From Saccoglossus kowalevskii (taxonomy: Eukaryota > Hemichordata > Enteropneusta > Harrimaniidae), in NCBI RefSeq assembly GCF_000003605.2, contig NW_003115944.1, forward strand, positions 1-28,910: 28,910 nucleotides of DNA, in the 5' to 3' direction. This document shows positions 10,207-23,531 of the stretch, piece by piece. A program made the position numbers and the translations under genes. Below the pieces are notes generated by a model that worked only from the letters and a program-made list of their open reading frames with translations, made no database searches and had not been told where the DNA came from. The first letter of the stretch is position 1, and each line of letters opens with the position of its first letter.

Positions 10207-13042
10207 GACAGGTTGCATGTTCATTCCTACCTATTATTTCATTTCATAAGATAGGTTCCATGTTCATTCTTACCTAATGTTTCATTTCATAAGACAGGTT
10301 CCATGTTCTTTCCTACCTATTGTTTCATTTCATAAGACAGGTTCCATGTTCATTCTTACCTGTTGTTTCATTTCATAAGACAGATTGCATGTTCATTGCT
10401 ACCTATTGTTTCATTTCATAAGACAGGTTCCATGTTCATTCCTACCTATTGTTTCATTTCATAAGACAGGTTGCATGTTCTTTCCTACCTATTGTTTTAT
10501 TCCATGAGATAGGTTCCATGTTCATTCTTACCTGTTGTTTCATTTCATAAGACAGGTTCCATGTTCATTCTTACCCGTTGTTTTATTCCATGAGATAGGT
10601 TCCATGTTCATTGCTACCTATTGTTTCATTTCATAAGACAGGTTGCATGTTCTTTCCTACCTATTGTTTTATTCCATGAGATAGGTTCCATGTTCATTGC
10701 TACCTATTGTTTCATTTCATGAGACAGGTTCCATGTTCATTCTTACCCATTGTTTTATTCCATGAGATAGGTTCCATGTTCATTGCTACCTATTGTTTCA
10801 TTTCATAAGATAGGTTCCATGTTCATTGCTACCTATTGTTTCATTTCATAAGACAGGTTGCATGTTCTTTCCTACCTATTGTTTCATTTCATAAGACAGG
10901 TTCCATGTTCATTCCTACCTATTGTTTCATTTCATAAGACAGGTTGCTTGTTCATTCCTACCTATTGTTTCATTTTATAAGACAGGTTGCATGTTCATTG
11001 CTACCTATTGTTTCATTTCATAAGACAGGTTCCATGTTCATTCTTACCTGTTGTTTCATTTCATAAGACAGGTTCCATGCTCATTCTTACCTGTTGTTTT
11101 ATTCCATGAGATAGGTTCCATGTTCATTGCTACCTAATGTTTCATTTCATAAGACAAGTTGCATGTTCTTTCCTACTTATTGTTTCATTTCATAAGACAG
11201 GTTCCATGTTCATTCCTACCTATTGTTTCATTTCATAAGACAGGTTCCATGTTCATTCTTACCTGTTGTTTCATTTCATAAGACAGATTGCATGTTCATT
11301 GCTACCTATTGTTTCATTTCATAAGACAGGTTGCATGTTCTTTCCTACCTATTGTTTCATTTCATAAGACAGGTTGCTTGTTCATTCCTACCTATTGTTT
11401 CATTTTATAAGACAGGTTGCATGTTCATTGCTACCTATTGTTTCATTTCATAAGACAGGTTCCATGTTCATTCTTACCTGTTGTTTCATTTCATAAGACA
11501 GGTTCCATGCTCATTCTTACCTGTTGTTTTATTCCATGAGATAGGTTCCATGTTCATTGCTACCTATTGTTTCATTTCATAAGACAAGTTGCATGTTCTT
11601 TCCTACTTATTGTTTCATTTCATAAGACAGGTTCCATGTTCATTCTACCTATTGTTTCATTTCATAAGACAGGTTGCTTGTTCATTCCTACCTATTGTTT
11701 CATTTTATAAGACAAGTTGCATGTTCATTGCTACCTATTGTTTCATTTCATAAGACAGGTTCCATGTTCATTCTTACCTGTTGTTTCATTTCATAAGACA
11801 GATTGCATGTTCATTCCTACCTATTGTTTCATTTCATAAGATAGGTTCCATGTTCAATGCTACCTATTGTTTCATTTCATAAGACAGGTTGCATGTTCTT
11901 TCCTACCTATTGTTTCATTTCATAAGACAGGTTGCATGTTCATTCCTACCTATTGTATCATTTCATAAGACAGGTTGCATGTTCATTCCTACCTATTATT
12001 TCATTTCATAAGATAGGTTCCATGTTCATTCTTACCTAATGTTTCATTTCATAAGACAGGTTCCATGTTCTTTCCTACCTATTGTTTCATTTCATAAGAC
12101 AGGTTCCATGTTCATTCCTACCTATTGTTTCATTTCATAAGACAGGTTGCATGTTCTTTCCTACCTATTGTTTTATTCCATGAGATAGGTTCCATGTTCA
12201 TTCTTACCTGTTGTTTCATTTCATAAGACAGGTTCCATGTTCATTCTTACCCGTTGTTTTATTCCATGAGATAGGTTCCATGTTCATTGCTACCTATTGT
12301 TTCATTTCATAAGACAGGTTGCATGTTCTTTCCTACCTATTGTTTTATTCCATGAGATAGGTTCCATGTTCATTGCTACCTATTGTTTCATTTCATGAGA
12401 CAGGTTGCATGTTCTTTCCTACCTATTGTTTTATTCCATGAGATAGGTTCCATGTTCATTGCTACCTATTGTTTCATTTCATGAGACAGGTTCCATGTTC
12501 ATTCTTACCCGTTGTTTTATTCCATGAGATAGGTTCCATGTTCATTGCTACCTATTGTTTCATTTCATAAGACAGGTTGCATGTTCTTTCCTACCTATTG
12601 TTTCATTTCATAAGACAGGTTCCATGTTCATTCCTACCTATTGTTTCATTTCATAAGACAGGTTGCTTGTTCATTCCTACCTATTGTTTCATTTTATAAG
12701 ACAGGTTGCATGTTCATTCCTACCTATTGTTTCATTTCATAAGACAGGTTCCATGTTCATTCTTACCTGTTGTTTCATTTCATAAGACAGGTTCCATGCT
12801 CATTCTTACCTGTTGTTTTATTCCATGAGATAGGTTCCATGTTCATTGCTACCTATTGTTTCATTTCATAAGACAAGTTGCATGTTCTTTCCTACTTATT
12901 GTTTCATTTCATAAGACAGGTTCCATGTTCATTCTACCTATTGTTTCATTTCATAAGACAGGTTGCTTGTTCATTCCTACCTATTGTTTCATTTTATAAG
13001 ACAAGTTGCATGTTCATTGCTACCTATTGTTTCATTTCATAA

Positions 13043-14252
13043 GACAGGTTCCATGTTCATTCTTACCTGTTGTTTCATTTCATAAGACAGATTGCATGTT
13101 CATTCCTACCTATTGTTTCATTTCATAAGATAGGTTCCATGTTCAATGCTACCTATTGTTTCATTTCATAAGACAGGTTGCATGTTCTTTCCTACCTATT
13201 GTTTCATTTCATAAGACAGGTTGCATGTTCATTCCTACCTATTGTATCATTTCATAAGACAGGTTGCATGTTCATTCCTACCTATTATTTCATTTCATAA
13301 GATAGGTTCCATGTTCATTCTTACCTAATGTTTCATTTCATAAGACAGGTTCCATGTTCTTTCCTACCTATTGTTTCATTTCATAAGACAGGTTCCATGT
13401 TCATTCTTACCTGTTGTTTCATTTCATAAGACAGATTGCATGTTCATTGCTACCTATTGTTTCATTTCATAAGACAGGTTCCATGTTCATTCCTACCTAT
13501 TGTTTCATTTCATAAGACAGGTTGCATGTTCTTTCCTACCTATTGTTTTATTCCATGAGATAGGTTCCATGTTCATTCTTACCTGTTGTTTCATTTCATA
13601 AGACAGGTTCCATGTTCATTCTTACCCGTTGTTTTATTCCATGAGATAGGTTCCATGTTCATTGCTACCTATTGTTTCATTTCATAAGACAGGTTGCATG
13701 TTCTTTCCTACCTATTGTTTTATTCCATGAGATAGGTTCCATGTTCATTGCTACCTATTGTTTCATTTCATGAGACAGGTTCCATGTTCATTCTTACCCG
13801 TTGTTTTATTCCATGAGATAGGTTCCATGTTCATTGCTACCTATTGTTTCATTTCATAAGATAGGTTCCATGTTCATTGCTACCTATTGTTTCATTTCAT
13901 AAGACAGGTTGCATGTTCTTTCCTACCTATTGTTTCATTTCATAAGACAGGTTCCATGTTCATTCCTACCTATTGTTTCATTTCATAAGACAGGTTGCTT
14001 GTTCATTCCTACCTATTGTTTCATTTTATAAGACAGGTTGCATGTTCATTGCTACCTATTGTTTCATTTCATAAGACAGGTTCCATGTTCATTCTTACCT
14101 GTTGTTTCATTTCATAAGACAGGTTCCATGCTCATTCTTACCTGTTGTTTTATTCCATGAGATAGGTTCCATGTTCATTGCTACCTATTGTTTCATTTCA
14201 TAAGACAAGTTGCATGTTCTTTCCTACTTATTGTTTCATTTCATAAGACAGG
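13043..14252 (+). repeat. 28-monomer block, copy of 7.9-9.1 kb
   Basis: This is the partner of 7886-9095 at 5157 bp. It carries ordinary CATGTTC at about 13955 where the other copy has the rare CATGATC, so it is not the immediate source of the CATGATC version. Immediately beyond it, both regions reach the rare CATAATC monomer (9142 and 14342), with one extra monomer here. Confidence 0.83.
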
Positions 14253-14341
14253 TTCCATGTTCATTCCTACCTATTGTTTCATTTCATAAGACAGGTTGCT
14301 TGTTCATTCCTACCTATTGTTTCATTTTATAAGACAAGTTG

Positions 14342-14350
14342 CATAATCAT
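14342..14350 (+). repeat. Rare CATAATC monomer (four copies)
   Basis: The usual CATGTTC is replaced by CATAATC in monomers at 9142, 14342, 16233 and 28224. All four follow a TTTTATAAGACAAG monomer and precede a GGTTCCATG monomer. They mark one lineage of duplicated block and help to order the duplications. Confidence 0.8.
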
Positions 14351-14964
14351 TGCTACCTATTGTTTCATTTCATAAGACAGGTTCCATGTTCATTCTTACC
14401 TGTTGTTTCATTTCATAAGACAGATTGCATGTTCATTCCTACCTATTGTTTCATTTCATAAGATAGGTTCCATGTTCAATGCTACCTATTGTTTCATTTC
14501 ATAAGACAGGTTGCATGTTCTTTCCTACCTATTGTTTCATTTCATAAGACAGGTTGCATGTTCATTCCTACCTATTGTATCATTTCATAAGACAGGTTGC
14601 ATGTTCATTCCTACCTATTATTTCATTTCATAAGATAGGTTCCATGTTCATTCTTACCTAATGTTTCATTTCATAAGACAGGTTCCATGTTCTTTCCTAC
14701 CTATTGTTTCATTTCATAAGACAGGTTCCATGTTCATTGCTACCTATTGTTTCATTTCATAAGACAGGTTCCATGTTCATTCCTACCTATTGTTTCATTT
14801 CATAAGACAGGTTGCATGTTCTTTCCTACCTATTGTTTCATTTCGTAAGATAGGTTGCATGTTCTTTCCTACCTATTGTTTTATTCCATGAGATAGGTTC
14901 CATGTTCATTGCTACCTATTGTTCCATTTCATAAGACAGGTTGCATGTTCTTTCCTATCTATTG

Positions 14965-15980
14965 TTACATTTCATAAGACAGGTTGCATGTTCATTCCTA
15001 CCTATTGTTTCATTTCATAAGATAGGTTCCATGTTCATTGCTACCTATTGTTTCATTTCATAAGACAGGTTGCATGTTCATTCCTACCTATTATTTCATT
15101 TCATAAGATAGGTTCCATGTTCATTCTTACCTATTGTTTCATTTCATAAGACAGGTTGCATGTTCTTTCCTACCTATTGTTTCATTTCATAAGACAGGTT
15201 CCATGTTCATTCTTACCTGTTGTTTCATTTCATAAGACAGATTGCATGTTCATTGCTACCTATTGTTTCATTTCATAAGATAGGTTCCATGTTCATTGCT
15301 ACCTATTGTTTCATTTCATAAGACAGGTTGCATGTTCTTTCCTACCTATTGTTTCATTTCATAAGACAGATTGCATGTTCATTCTTACCTATTGTTTCAT
15401 TTCATAAGACAGGTTGCATGTTCATTCCTATCTATTGTTTTATTCCATGAGACAGGTTCCATGTTCATTGCTACCTATTGTTTCATTTCATAAGACAGGT
15501 TGCATGTTCTTTCCTACCTATTGTTTCATTTCATAAGACAGGTTGCATGTTCATTCCTACCTATTGTTTCATTTCATAAGATAGGTTCCATGTTCATTGC
15601 TACCTATTGTTTCATTTCATAAGACAGGTTGCATGTTCTTTCCTACCTATTGTTTCATTTCATAAGACAGGTTCCATGTTCATTCCTACCTATTGTTTCA
15701 TTTCATAAGACAGGTTGCTTGTTCATTCCTACCTATTGTTTCATTTTATAAGACAGGTTGCATGTTCATTCCTACCTATTGTTTCATTTCATAAGACAGG
15801 TTCCATGTTCATTCTTACCTGTTGTTTCATTTCATAAGACAGGTTCCATGCTCATTCTTACCTGTTGTTTTATTCCATGAGATAGGTTCCATGTTCATTG
15901 CTACCTATTGTTTCATTTCATAAGACAAGTTGCATGTTCTTTCCTACTTATTGTTTCATTTCATAAGACAGGTTCCATGT
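14965..15980 (+). repeat. 1-kb block repeated at 24.85-25.87 kb
   Basis: At an offset of 9887 bp this matches 24852-25867. Paired markers are TTGTTACATTTC (14962/24849), CCTATTATTTC, the rare CCTATCTATTG followed by TTTTATTCC (about 15427/25314), CATGCTC (15847/25734) and the shortened CATTCTAC monomer (15982/25869). A third relative at about 19480-20450 (offset 4515, later 4472) lacks one monomer. TTGTTACATTTC is also present at about 7784. Confidence 0.84.
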
Positions 15981-16266
15981 TCATTCTACCTATTGTTTCA
16001 TTTCATAAGACAGGTTGCTTGTTCATTCCTACCTGTTGTTTCATTCCATGAGACAAGTTGCATGTTCATTGCTACCTATTGTTTCATTTCATAAGACAAG
16101 TTGCATGTTCTTTCCTACTTATTGTTTCATTTCATAAGACAGGTTCCATGTTCATTCCTACCTATTGTTTCATTTCATAAGACAGGTTGCTTGTTCATTC
16201 CTACCTATTGTTTCATTTTATAAGACAAGTTGCATAATCATTGCTACCTATTGTTTCATTTCATAA

Positions 16267-17169
16267 GACAGGTTCCATGTTCATTCTTACCTGTTGTTTC
16301 ATTTCATAAGACAGATTGCATGTTCATTCCTACCTATTGTTTCATTTCATAAGATAGGTTCCATGTTCAATGCTACCTATTGTTTCATTTCATAAGACAG
16401 GTTGCATGTTCTTTCCTACCTATTGTTTCATTTCATAAGACAGGTTGCATGTTCATTCCTACCTATTGTATCATTTCATAAGACAGGTTGCATGTTCATT
16501 CCTACCTATTATTTCATTTCATAAGATAGGTTCCATGTTCATTCTTACCTAATGTTTCATTTCATAAGACAGGTTCCATGTTCTTTCCTACCTATTGTTT
16601 CATTTCATAAGACAGGTTCCATGTTCATTCTTACCTGTTGTTTCATTTCATAAGACAGATTGCATGTTCATTGCTACCTATTGTTTCATTTCATAAGATA
16701 GGTTCCATGTTCATTGCTACCTATTGTTCCATTTCATAAGACAGGTTGCATGTTCTTTCCTACCTATTGTTTCATTTCATAAGACAGATTGCATGTTCAT
16801 TCTTACCTGTTGTTTCATTTCATAAGACAGGTTCCATGTTCATTCTTACCTGTTGTTTTATTCCCTGAGATAGGTTCCATGTTCATTCCTACCTATTGTT
16901 TCATTTCATAAGACAGGTTCCATGTTCATTGCTACATATTGTTTCATTTCATAAGACAGGTTCCATGTTCATTCTTACCTGTTGTTTTATTCCATGAGAT
17001 AAGTTCCATGTTCATTGCTATCAATTGTTTCATTTCATAAGACAGGTTCCATGTTCATTCCTACCTATTGTTTCATTTCATAAGACAGGTTCCATGTTCA
17101 TTCTTACCTGTTGTTTCATTTCATAAGATAGGTTGCATGTTCATTCCTACCCATTGTTTTATTCCATGA
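16267..17169 (+). repeat. 21-monomer block repeated at 26.7 and 28.3 kb
   Basis: At an offset of 10400 bp this matches 26667-27569. The first part matches again at 28258-28901 (offset 11991). Private markers are TTGTTCCATTTC (about 16726 and 27126) and GCTACATATTG (about 16931 and 27331), besides TGTATCATT at 16468, 26868 and 28459 and CCCTGAG at 16863, 27263 and 28854. Confidence 0.84.
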
Positions 17170-19239
17170 GACAGGTTCCATGTTCATTCCTACCTATTGT
17201 TTCATTTCATAAGACAGGTTGCTTGTTCATTCCTACCTATTGTTTCATTTTATAAGACAAGTTGCATGTTCATTGCTACCTATTGTTTCATTTCATAAGA
17301 CAGGTTCCATGTTCATTCTTACCTGTTGTTTCATTTCATAAGACAGATTGCATGTTCATTCCTACCTATTGTTTCATTTCATAAGATAGGTTCCATGTTC
17401 AATGCTACCTATTGTTTCATTTCATAAGACAGGTTGCATGTTCTTTCCTACCTATTGTTTCATTTCATAAGACAGGTTGCATGTTCATTCCTACCTATTG
17501 TATCATTTCATAAGACAGGTTGCATGTTCATTCCTACCTATTATTTCATTTCATAAGATAGGTTCCATGTTCATTCTTACCTAATGTTTCATTTCATAAG
17601 ACAGGTTCCATGTTCTTTCCTACCTATTGTTTCATTTCATAAGACAGGTTCCATGTTCATTCTTACCTGTTGTTTCATTTCATAAGACAGATTGCATGTT
17701 CATTGCTACCTATTGTTTCATTTCATAAGATAGGTTCCATGTTCATTGCTACCTATTGTTTCATTTCATAAGACAGGTTGCATGTTCTTTCCTACCTATT
17801 GTTTCATTTCATAAGACAGATTGCATGTTCATTCTTACCTGTTGTTTCATTTCATAAGACAGGTTCCATGTTCATTCTTACCTCTTGTTTTATTCCCTGA
17901 GATAGGTTCCCTGTTCATTCCTACCTATTGTTTCATTTCATAAGACAGGTTCCATGTTCATTGCTACCTATTGTTTCATTTCATAAGACAGGTTCCATGT
18001 TCATTCTTACCTGTTGTTTTATTCCATGAGATAAGTTCCATGTTCATTGCTATCAATTGTTTCATTTCATAAGACAGGTTCCATGTTCATTCCTACCTAT
18101 TGTTTCATTTCATAAGACAGGTTCCATGTTCATTCTTACCTGTTGTTTCATTTCATAAGATAGGTTGCATGTTCATTCCTACCCATTGTTTTATTCCATG
18201 AGACAGGTTCCATGTTCATTCTTACCCATTGTTTTATTCCACGAGATAGGTTCCATGTTCATTGCTACCTATTGTTTCATTTCATAAGACAGGTTCCATG
18301 TTCATTCCTACCTATTGTTTCATTTCATAAGACAGGTTGCATGTTCTTTCCTACCTATTGTTTTATTCCATGAGATAGGTTCCATGTTCATTCTTACCTG
18401 TTGTTTCATTTCATAAGACAGGTTCCATGTTCATTCTTACCCGTTGTTTTATTCCATGAGATAGGTTCCATGTTCATTGCTACCTATTGTTTCATTTAAT
18501 AAGACAGGTTGCATGTTCTTTCCTACCTATTGTTTTATTCCATGAGATAGGTTCCATGTTCATTGCTACCTATTGTTTCATTTCATAAGATAGGATCCAT
18601 GTTCATTGCTACCTATTGTTTCATTTCATAAGACAGGTTGCATGTTTATTCCTACCTATTGTTTCATTTCATAAGATAGGTTCCATGTTCATTGCTACCT
18701 ATTGTTTCATTTCAGAAGACAGGTTGCATGTTCTTTCCTACCTATTGTTTCATTTCATAAGACAGGTTGCATGTTCATTCCTACCTATTGTTTCATTTCA
18801 TAAGATAGGTTCCATGTTCATTGCTACCTATTGTTTCATTTCAGAAGACAAGTTGCATGTTCTTTCCTACCTATTGTTTCATTTCATAAGACAGGTTGCA
18901 TGTTCATTCCTACCTATTGTTTCATTTCATAAGATAGGTTCCATGTTCATTGCTACCTATTGTTTCATTTCAGAAGACAGGTTGCATGTTCTTTCCTACC
19001 TATTGTTTCATTTCATAAGACAGGTTGCATGTTCATTCCTACCTATTGTTTCATTTCATAAGACAGGTTGCATGTTCATTCTTACCTGTTGTTTCATTTC
19101 ATAAGACAGATTGCATGTTCATTGCTACCTATTGTTTCATTTCATCAAGATAGGTTCCATGTTCATTGCTACCTATTGTTTCATTTCATAAGACAGGTTG
19201 CATGTTCTTTCCTACCTATTGTTTCATTTCATAAGACAG
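16563..19239 (+). repeat. 2.7-kb segmental duplicate, copy 2
   Basis: This is the partner of 2721-5396. It carries its own changes: CCTCTTGTTTTATTCC and TTCCCTGTTC near 17883-17912, CCACGAG near 18239, TTTAATAAG near 18496, GATAGGATCC near 18588, and the extra base in CATCAAGATAGG near 19146. That insertion opens a 69-codon frame at 19068-19277 by shifting past the normal stop. Confidence 0.87.
18632..19018 (+). repeat. Three tandem 129-bp trimers carrying CAGAAG, copy 2
   Basis: This second copy of the stop-free trimers lies 13842 bp from the first, inside the 2.7-kb duplication. The three CAGAAG positions (18713, 18842, 18971) and the single GACAAG in the middle trimer are preserved. The open frame is 18616-19104, again 162 codons. 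It differs from the first copy in two residues near its start (Asp to Val, Ser to Leu). Preservation is fully explained by duplication of the block, so it is not evidence of protein-level selection. Confidence 0.85.
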
Positions 19240-20566
19240 GTTCCATGTTCATTGCTACCTATTGTTTCATTTCATAAGACAGGTTCCATGTTCATTCCTA
19301 CCTATTGTTTCATTTCATAAGACAGGTTGCATGTTCTTTCCTACCTATTGTTTCATTTCGTAAGATAGGTTGCATGTTCTTTCCTACCTATTGTTTTATT
19401 CCATGAGATAGGTTCCATGTTCATTGCTACCTATTGTTTCATTTCATAAGACAGGTTGCATGTTCTTTCCTATCTATTGTTACATTTCATAAGACAGGTT
19501 GCATGTTCATTCCTACCTATTGTTTCATTTCATAAGATAGGTTCCATGTTCATTGCTACCTATTGTTTCATTTCATAAGACAGGTTGCATGTTCATTCCT
19601 ACCTATTATTTCATTTCATAAGATAGGTTCCATGTTCATTCTTACCTATTGTTTCATTTCATAAGACAGGTTGCATGTTCTTTCCTACCTATTGTTTCAT
19701 TTCATAAGACAGGTTCCATGTTCATTCTTACCTGTTGTTTCATTTCATAAGACAGATTGCATGTTCATTGCTACCTATTGTTTCATTTCATAAGACAGGT
19801 TGCATGTTCTTTCCTACCTATTGTTTCATTTCATAAGACAGATTGCATGTTCATTCTTACCTATTGTTTCATTTCATAAGACAGGTTGCATGTTCATTCC
19901 TACCTCTTGTTTTATTCCATGAGACAGGTTCCATGTTCATTGCTACCTATTGTTTCATTTCATAAGACAGGTTCCATGTTCTTTCCTACCTATTGTTTCA
20001 TTTCATAAGACAGGTTGCATGTTCATTCCTACCTATTGTTTCATTTCATAAGATATGTTCCATGTTCATTGCTACCTATTGTTTCATTTCATAAGACAGG
20101 TTGCATGTTCTTTCCTACCTATTGTTTCATTTCATAAGACAGGTTCCATGTTCATTCCTACCTATTGTTTCATTTCATAAGACAGGTTGCTTGTTCATTC
20201 CTACCTATTGTTTCATTTTATAAGACAGGTTGCATGTTCATTGCTACCTATTGTTTCATTTCATAAGACAGGTTCCATGTTCATTCTTACCTGTTGTTTC
20301 ATTTCATAAGACAGGTTCCATACTCATTCTTACCTGTTGTTTTATTCCATGAGATAGGTTCCATGTTCATTGCTACCTATTGTTTCATTTCATAAGACAA
20401 GTTGCATGTTCTTTCCTACTTATTGTTTCATTTCATAAGACAGGTTCCATGTTCATTCTACCTATTGTTTCATTTCATAAGACAGGTTGCTTGTTCATTC
20501 CTACCTATTGTTTCATTTTATAAGACAAGTTGCATGTTCATTGCTACCTATTGTTTCATTTCATAA

Positions 20567-21770
20567 GACAGGTTCCATGTTCATTCTTACCTGTTGTTTC
20601 ATTTCATAAGACAGATTGCATGTTCATTCCTACCTATTGTTTCATTTCATAAGATAGGTTCCATGTTCATTCTTACCTAATGTTTCATTTCATAAGACAG
20701 GTTCCATGTTCTTTCCTACCTATTGTTTCATTTCATAAGACAGGTTCCATGTTCATTCTTACCTGTTGTTTCATTTCATAAGACAGATTGCATGTTCATT
20801 GCTACCTATTGTTTCATTTCATAAGACAAGTTCCATGTTCATTCCTACCTATTGTTTCATTTCATAAGACAGGTTGCATGTTCTTTCCTACCTATTGTTT
20901 TATTCCATGATATAGGTTCCATGTTCATTCTTACCTGTTGTTTCATTTCATAAGACAGGTTCCATGTTCATTCTTACCCGTTGTTTTATTCCATGAGATA
21001 GGTTCCATGTTCATTGCTACCTATTGTTTCATTTCATAAGACAGGTTGCATGTTCTTTCCTACCTATTGTTTTATTCCATGAGATAGGTTCCATGTTCAT
21101 TGCTACCTATTGTTTCATTTCATGAGACAGGTTCCATGTTCATTCTTACCCGTTGTTTTATTCCATGAGATAGGTTCCATGTTCATTGCTACCTATTGTT
21201 TCATTTCATAAGATAGGTTCCATGTTCATTGCTACCTATTGTTTCATTTCATAAGACAGGTTGCATGTTCTTTCCTACCTATTGTTTCATTTCATAAGAC
21301 AGGTTCCATGTTCATTCCTACCTATTGTTTCATTTCATAAGACAGGTTGCTTGTTCATTCCTACCTATTGTTTCATTTTATAAGACAGGTTGCATGTTCA
21401 TTGCTACCTATTGTTTCATTTCATAAGACAGGTTCCATGTTCATTCTTACCTGTTGTTTCATTTCATAAGACAGGTTCCATGCTCATTCTTACCTGTTGT
21501 TTTATTCCATGAGATAGGTTCCATGTTCATTGCTACCTATTGTTTCATTTCATAAGACAAGTTGCATGTTCTTTCCTACTTATTGTTTCATTTCATAAGA
21601 CAGGTTCTATGTTCATTCCTACCTATTGTTTCATTTCATAAGACAGGTTGCTTGTTCATTCCTACCTATTGTTTCATTTTATAAGACAAGTTGCATGTTC
21701 ATTGCTACCTATTGTTTCATTTCATAAGACAGGTTCCATGTTCATTCTTACCTGTTGTTTCATTTCATAA
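20567..21770 (+). repeat. 28-monomer block, copy of 143-1346
   Basis: This is the partner of 143-1346 at 20424 bp, with CCATGATATA at 20905. In this copy and at 211-270, 23575-23640 and 24048-24115, the GATTGCATG monomer ending in GATA is joined directly to the CCTAATG monomer. Elsewhere four monomers (TTCAATGCT, GGTTGCATGTTCTTT, TGTATCATT, CCTATTATTTC) lie between. That is a 172-bp deletion between two monomers that both end in GATA. Confidence 0.83.
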
Positions 21771-23143
21771 GACAGGTTGCATGTTCTTTCCTACCTATTG
21801 TTTCATTTCATAAGACAGATTGCATGTTCATTCTTACCTATTGTTTCATTTCATAAGACAGGTTGCATGTTCATTCCTACCTATTGTTTTATTCCATGAG
21901 ACAGGTTCCATGTTCATTGCTACCTATTGTTTCATTTCATAAGACAGGTTGCATGTTCTTTCCTACCTATTGTTTCATTTCATAAGACAGGTTGCATGTT
22001 CATTCCTACCTATTGTTTCATTTCATAAGATAGGTTCCATGTTCATTGCTACCTATTGTTTCATTTCATAAGACAGGTTGCATGTTCTTTCCTACCTATT
22101 GTTTCATTTCATAAGACAGGTTCCATGTTCATTCCTACCTATTGTTTCATTTCATAAGACAGGTTGCTTGTTCATTCCTACCTATTGTTTCATTTTATAA
22201 GACAGGTTGCATGTTCATTGCTACCTATTGTTTCATTTCATAAGACAGGTTCCATGTTCATTCTTACCTGTTGTTTCATTTCATAAGACAGGTTCCATGC
22301 TCATTCTTACCTGTTGTTTTATTCCATGAGATAGGTTCCATGTTCATTGCTACCTATTGTTTCATTTCATAAGACAAGTTGCATGTTCTTTCCTACTTAT
22401 TGTTTCATTTCATAAGACAGGTTCCATGTTCATTCTACCTATTGTTTCATTTCATAAGACAGGTTGCTTGTTCATTCCTACCTATTGTTTCATTTTATAA
22501 GACAAGTTGCATGTTCATTGCTACCTATTGTTTCATTTCATAAGACAGGTTCCATGTTCATTCTTACCTGTTGTTTCATTTCATAAGACAGATTGCATGT
22601 TCATTGCTACCTATTGTTTCATTTCATAAGACAGGTTCCATGTTCATTCCTACCTATTGTTTCATTTCATAAGACAGGTTGCATGTTCTTTCCTACCTAT
22701 TGTTTTATTCCATGAGATAGGTTCCATGTTCATTCTTACCTGTTGTTTCATTTCATAAGACAGGTTCCATGTTCATTCTTACCCGTTGTTTTATTCCATG
22801 AGATAGGTTCCAAGTTCATTGCTACCTATTGTTTCATTTCATAAGACAGGTTGCATGTTCTTTCCTACCTATTGTTTTATTCCATGAGATAGGTTCCATG
22901 TTCATTGCTACCTATTGTTTCATTTCATGAGACAGGTTCCATGTTCATTCTTACCCGTTGTTTTATTCCATGAGATAGGTTCCATGTTCATTGCTACCTA
23001 TTGTTTCATTTCATAAGATAGGTTCCATGTTCATTGCTACCTATTGTTTCATTTCATAAGACAGGTTGCATGTTCTTTCCTACCTATTGTTTCATTTCAT
23101 AAGACAGGTTCCATGTTCATTCCTACCTATTGTTTCATTTCAA

Positions 23144-23153
23144 AGGCAGGTTG
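23144..23153 (+). other. Private indel CAAAGGCAGG
   Basis: The expected CATAAGACAGG is replaced by CAAAGGCAGG, a one-base loss with a nearby substitution, between a CATTCCTACC monomer and a GCTTGTTC monomer. No sister copy has it, so it is either a private mutation or a sequencing error. Confidence 0.65.
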
Positions 23154-23531
23154 CTTGTTCATTCCTACCTATTGTTTCATTTTATAAGACAGGTTGCATG
23201 TTCATTGCTACCTATTGTTTCATTTCATAAGACAGGTTCCATGTTCATTCTTACCTGTTGTTTCATTTCATAAGACAGGTTCCATGCTCATTCTTACCTG
23301 TTGTTTTATTCCATGAGATAGGTTCCATGTTCATTGCTACCTATTGTTTCATTTCATAAGACAAGTTGCATGTTCTTTCCTACTTATTGTTTCATTTCAT
23401 AAGACAGGTTCCATGTTCATTCCTACCTATTGTTTCATTTCATAAGACAGGTTGCTTGTTCATTCCTACCTATTGTTTCATTTTATAAGACAAGTTGCAT
23501 GTTCATTGCTACCTATTGTTTCATTTCATAA

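Noticed and set aside
19068-19277. 69-codon open frame
   Set aside because: It is opened by the one-base insertion in CATCAAGATAGG near 19146, absent from the duplicate at 5304.
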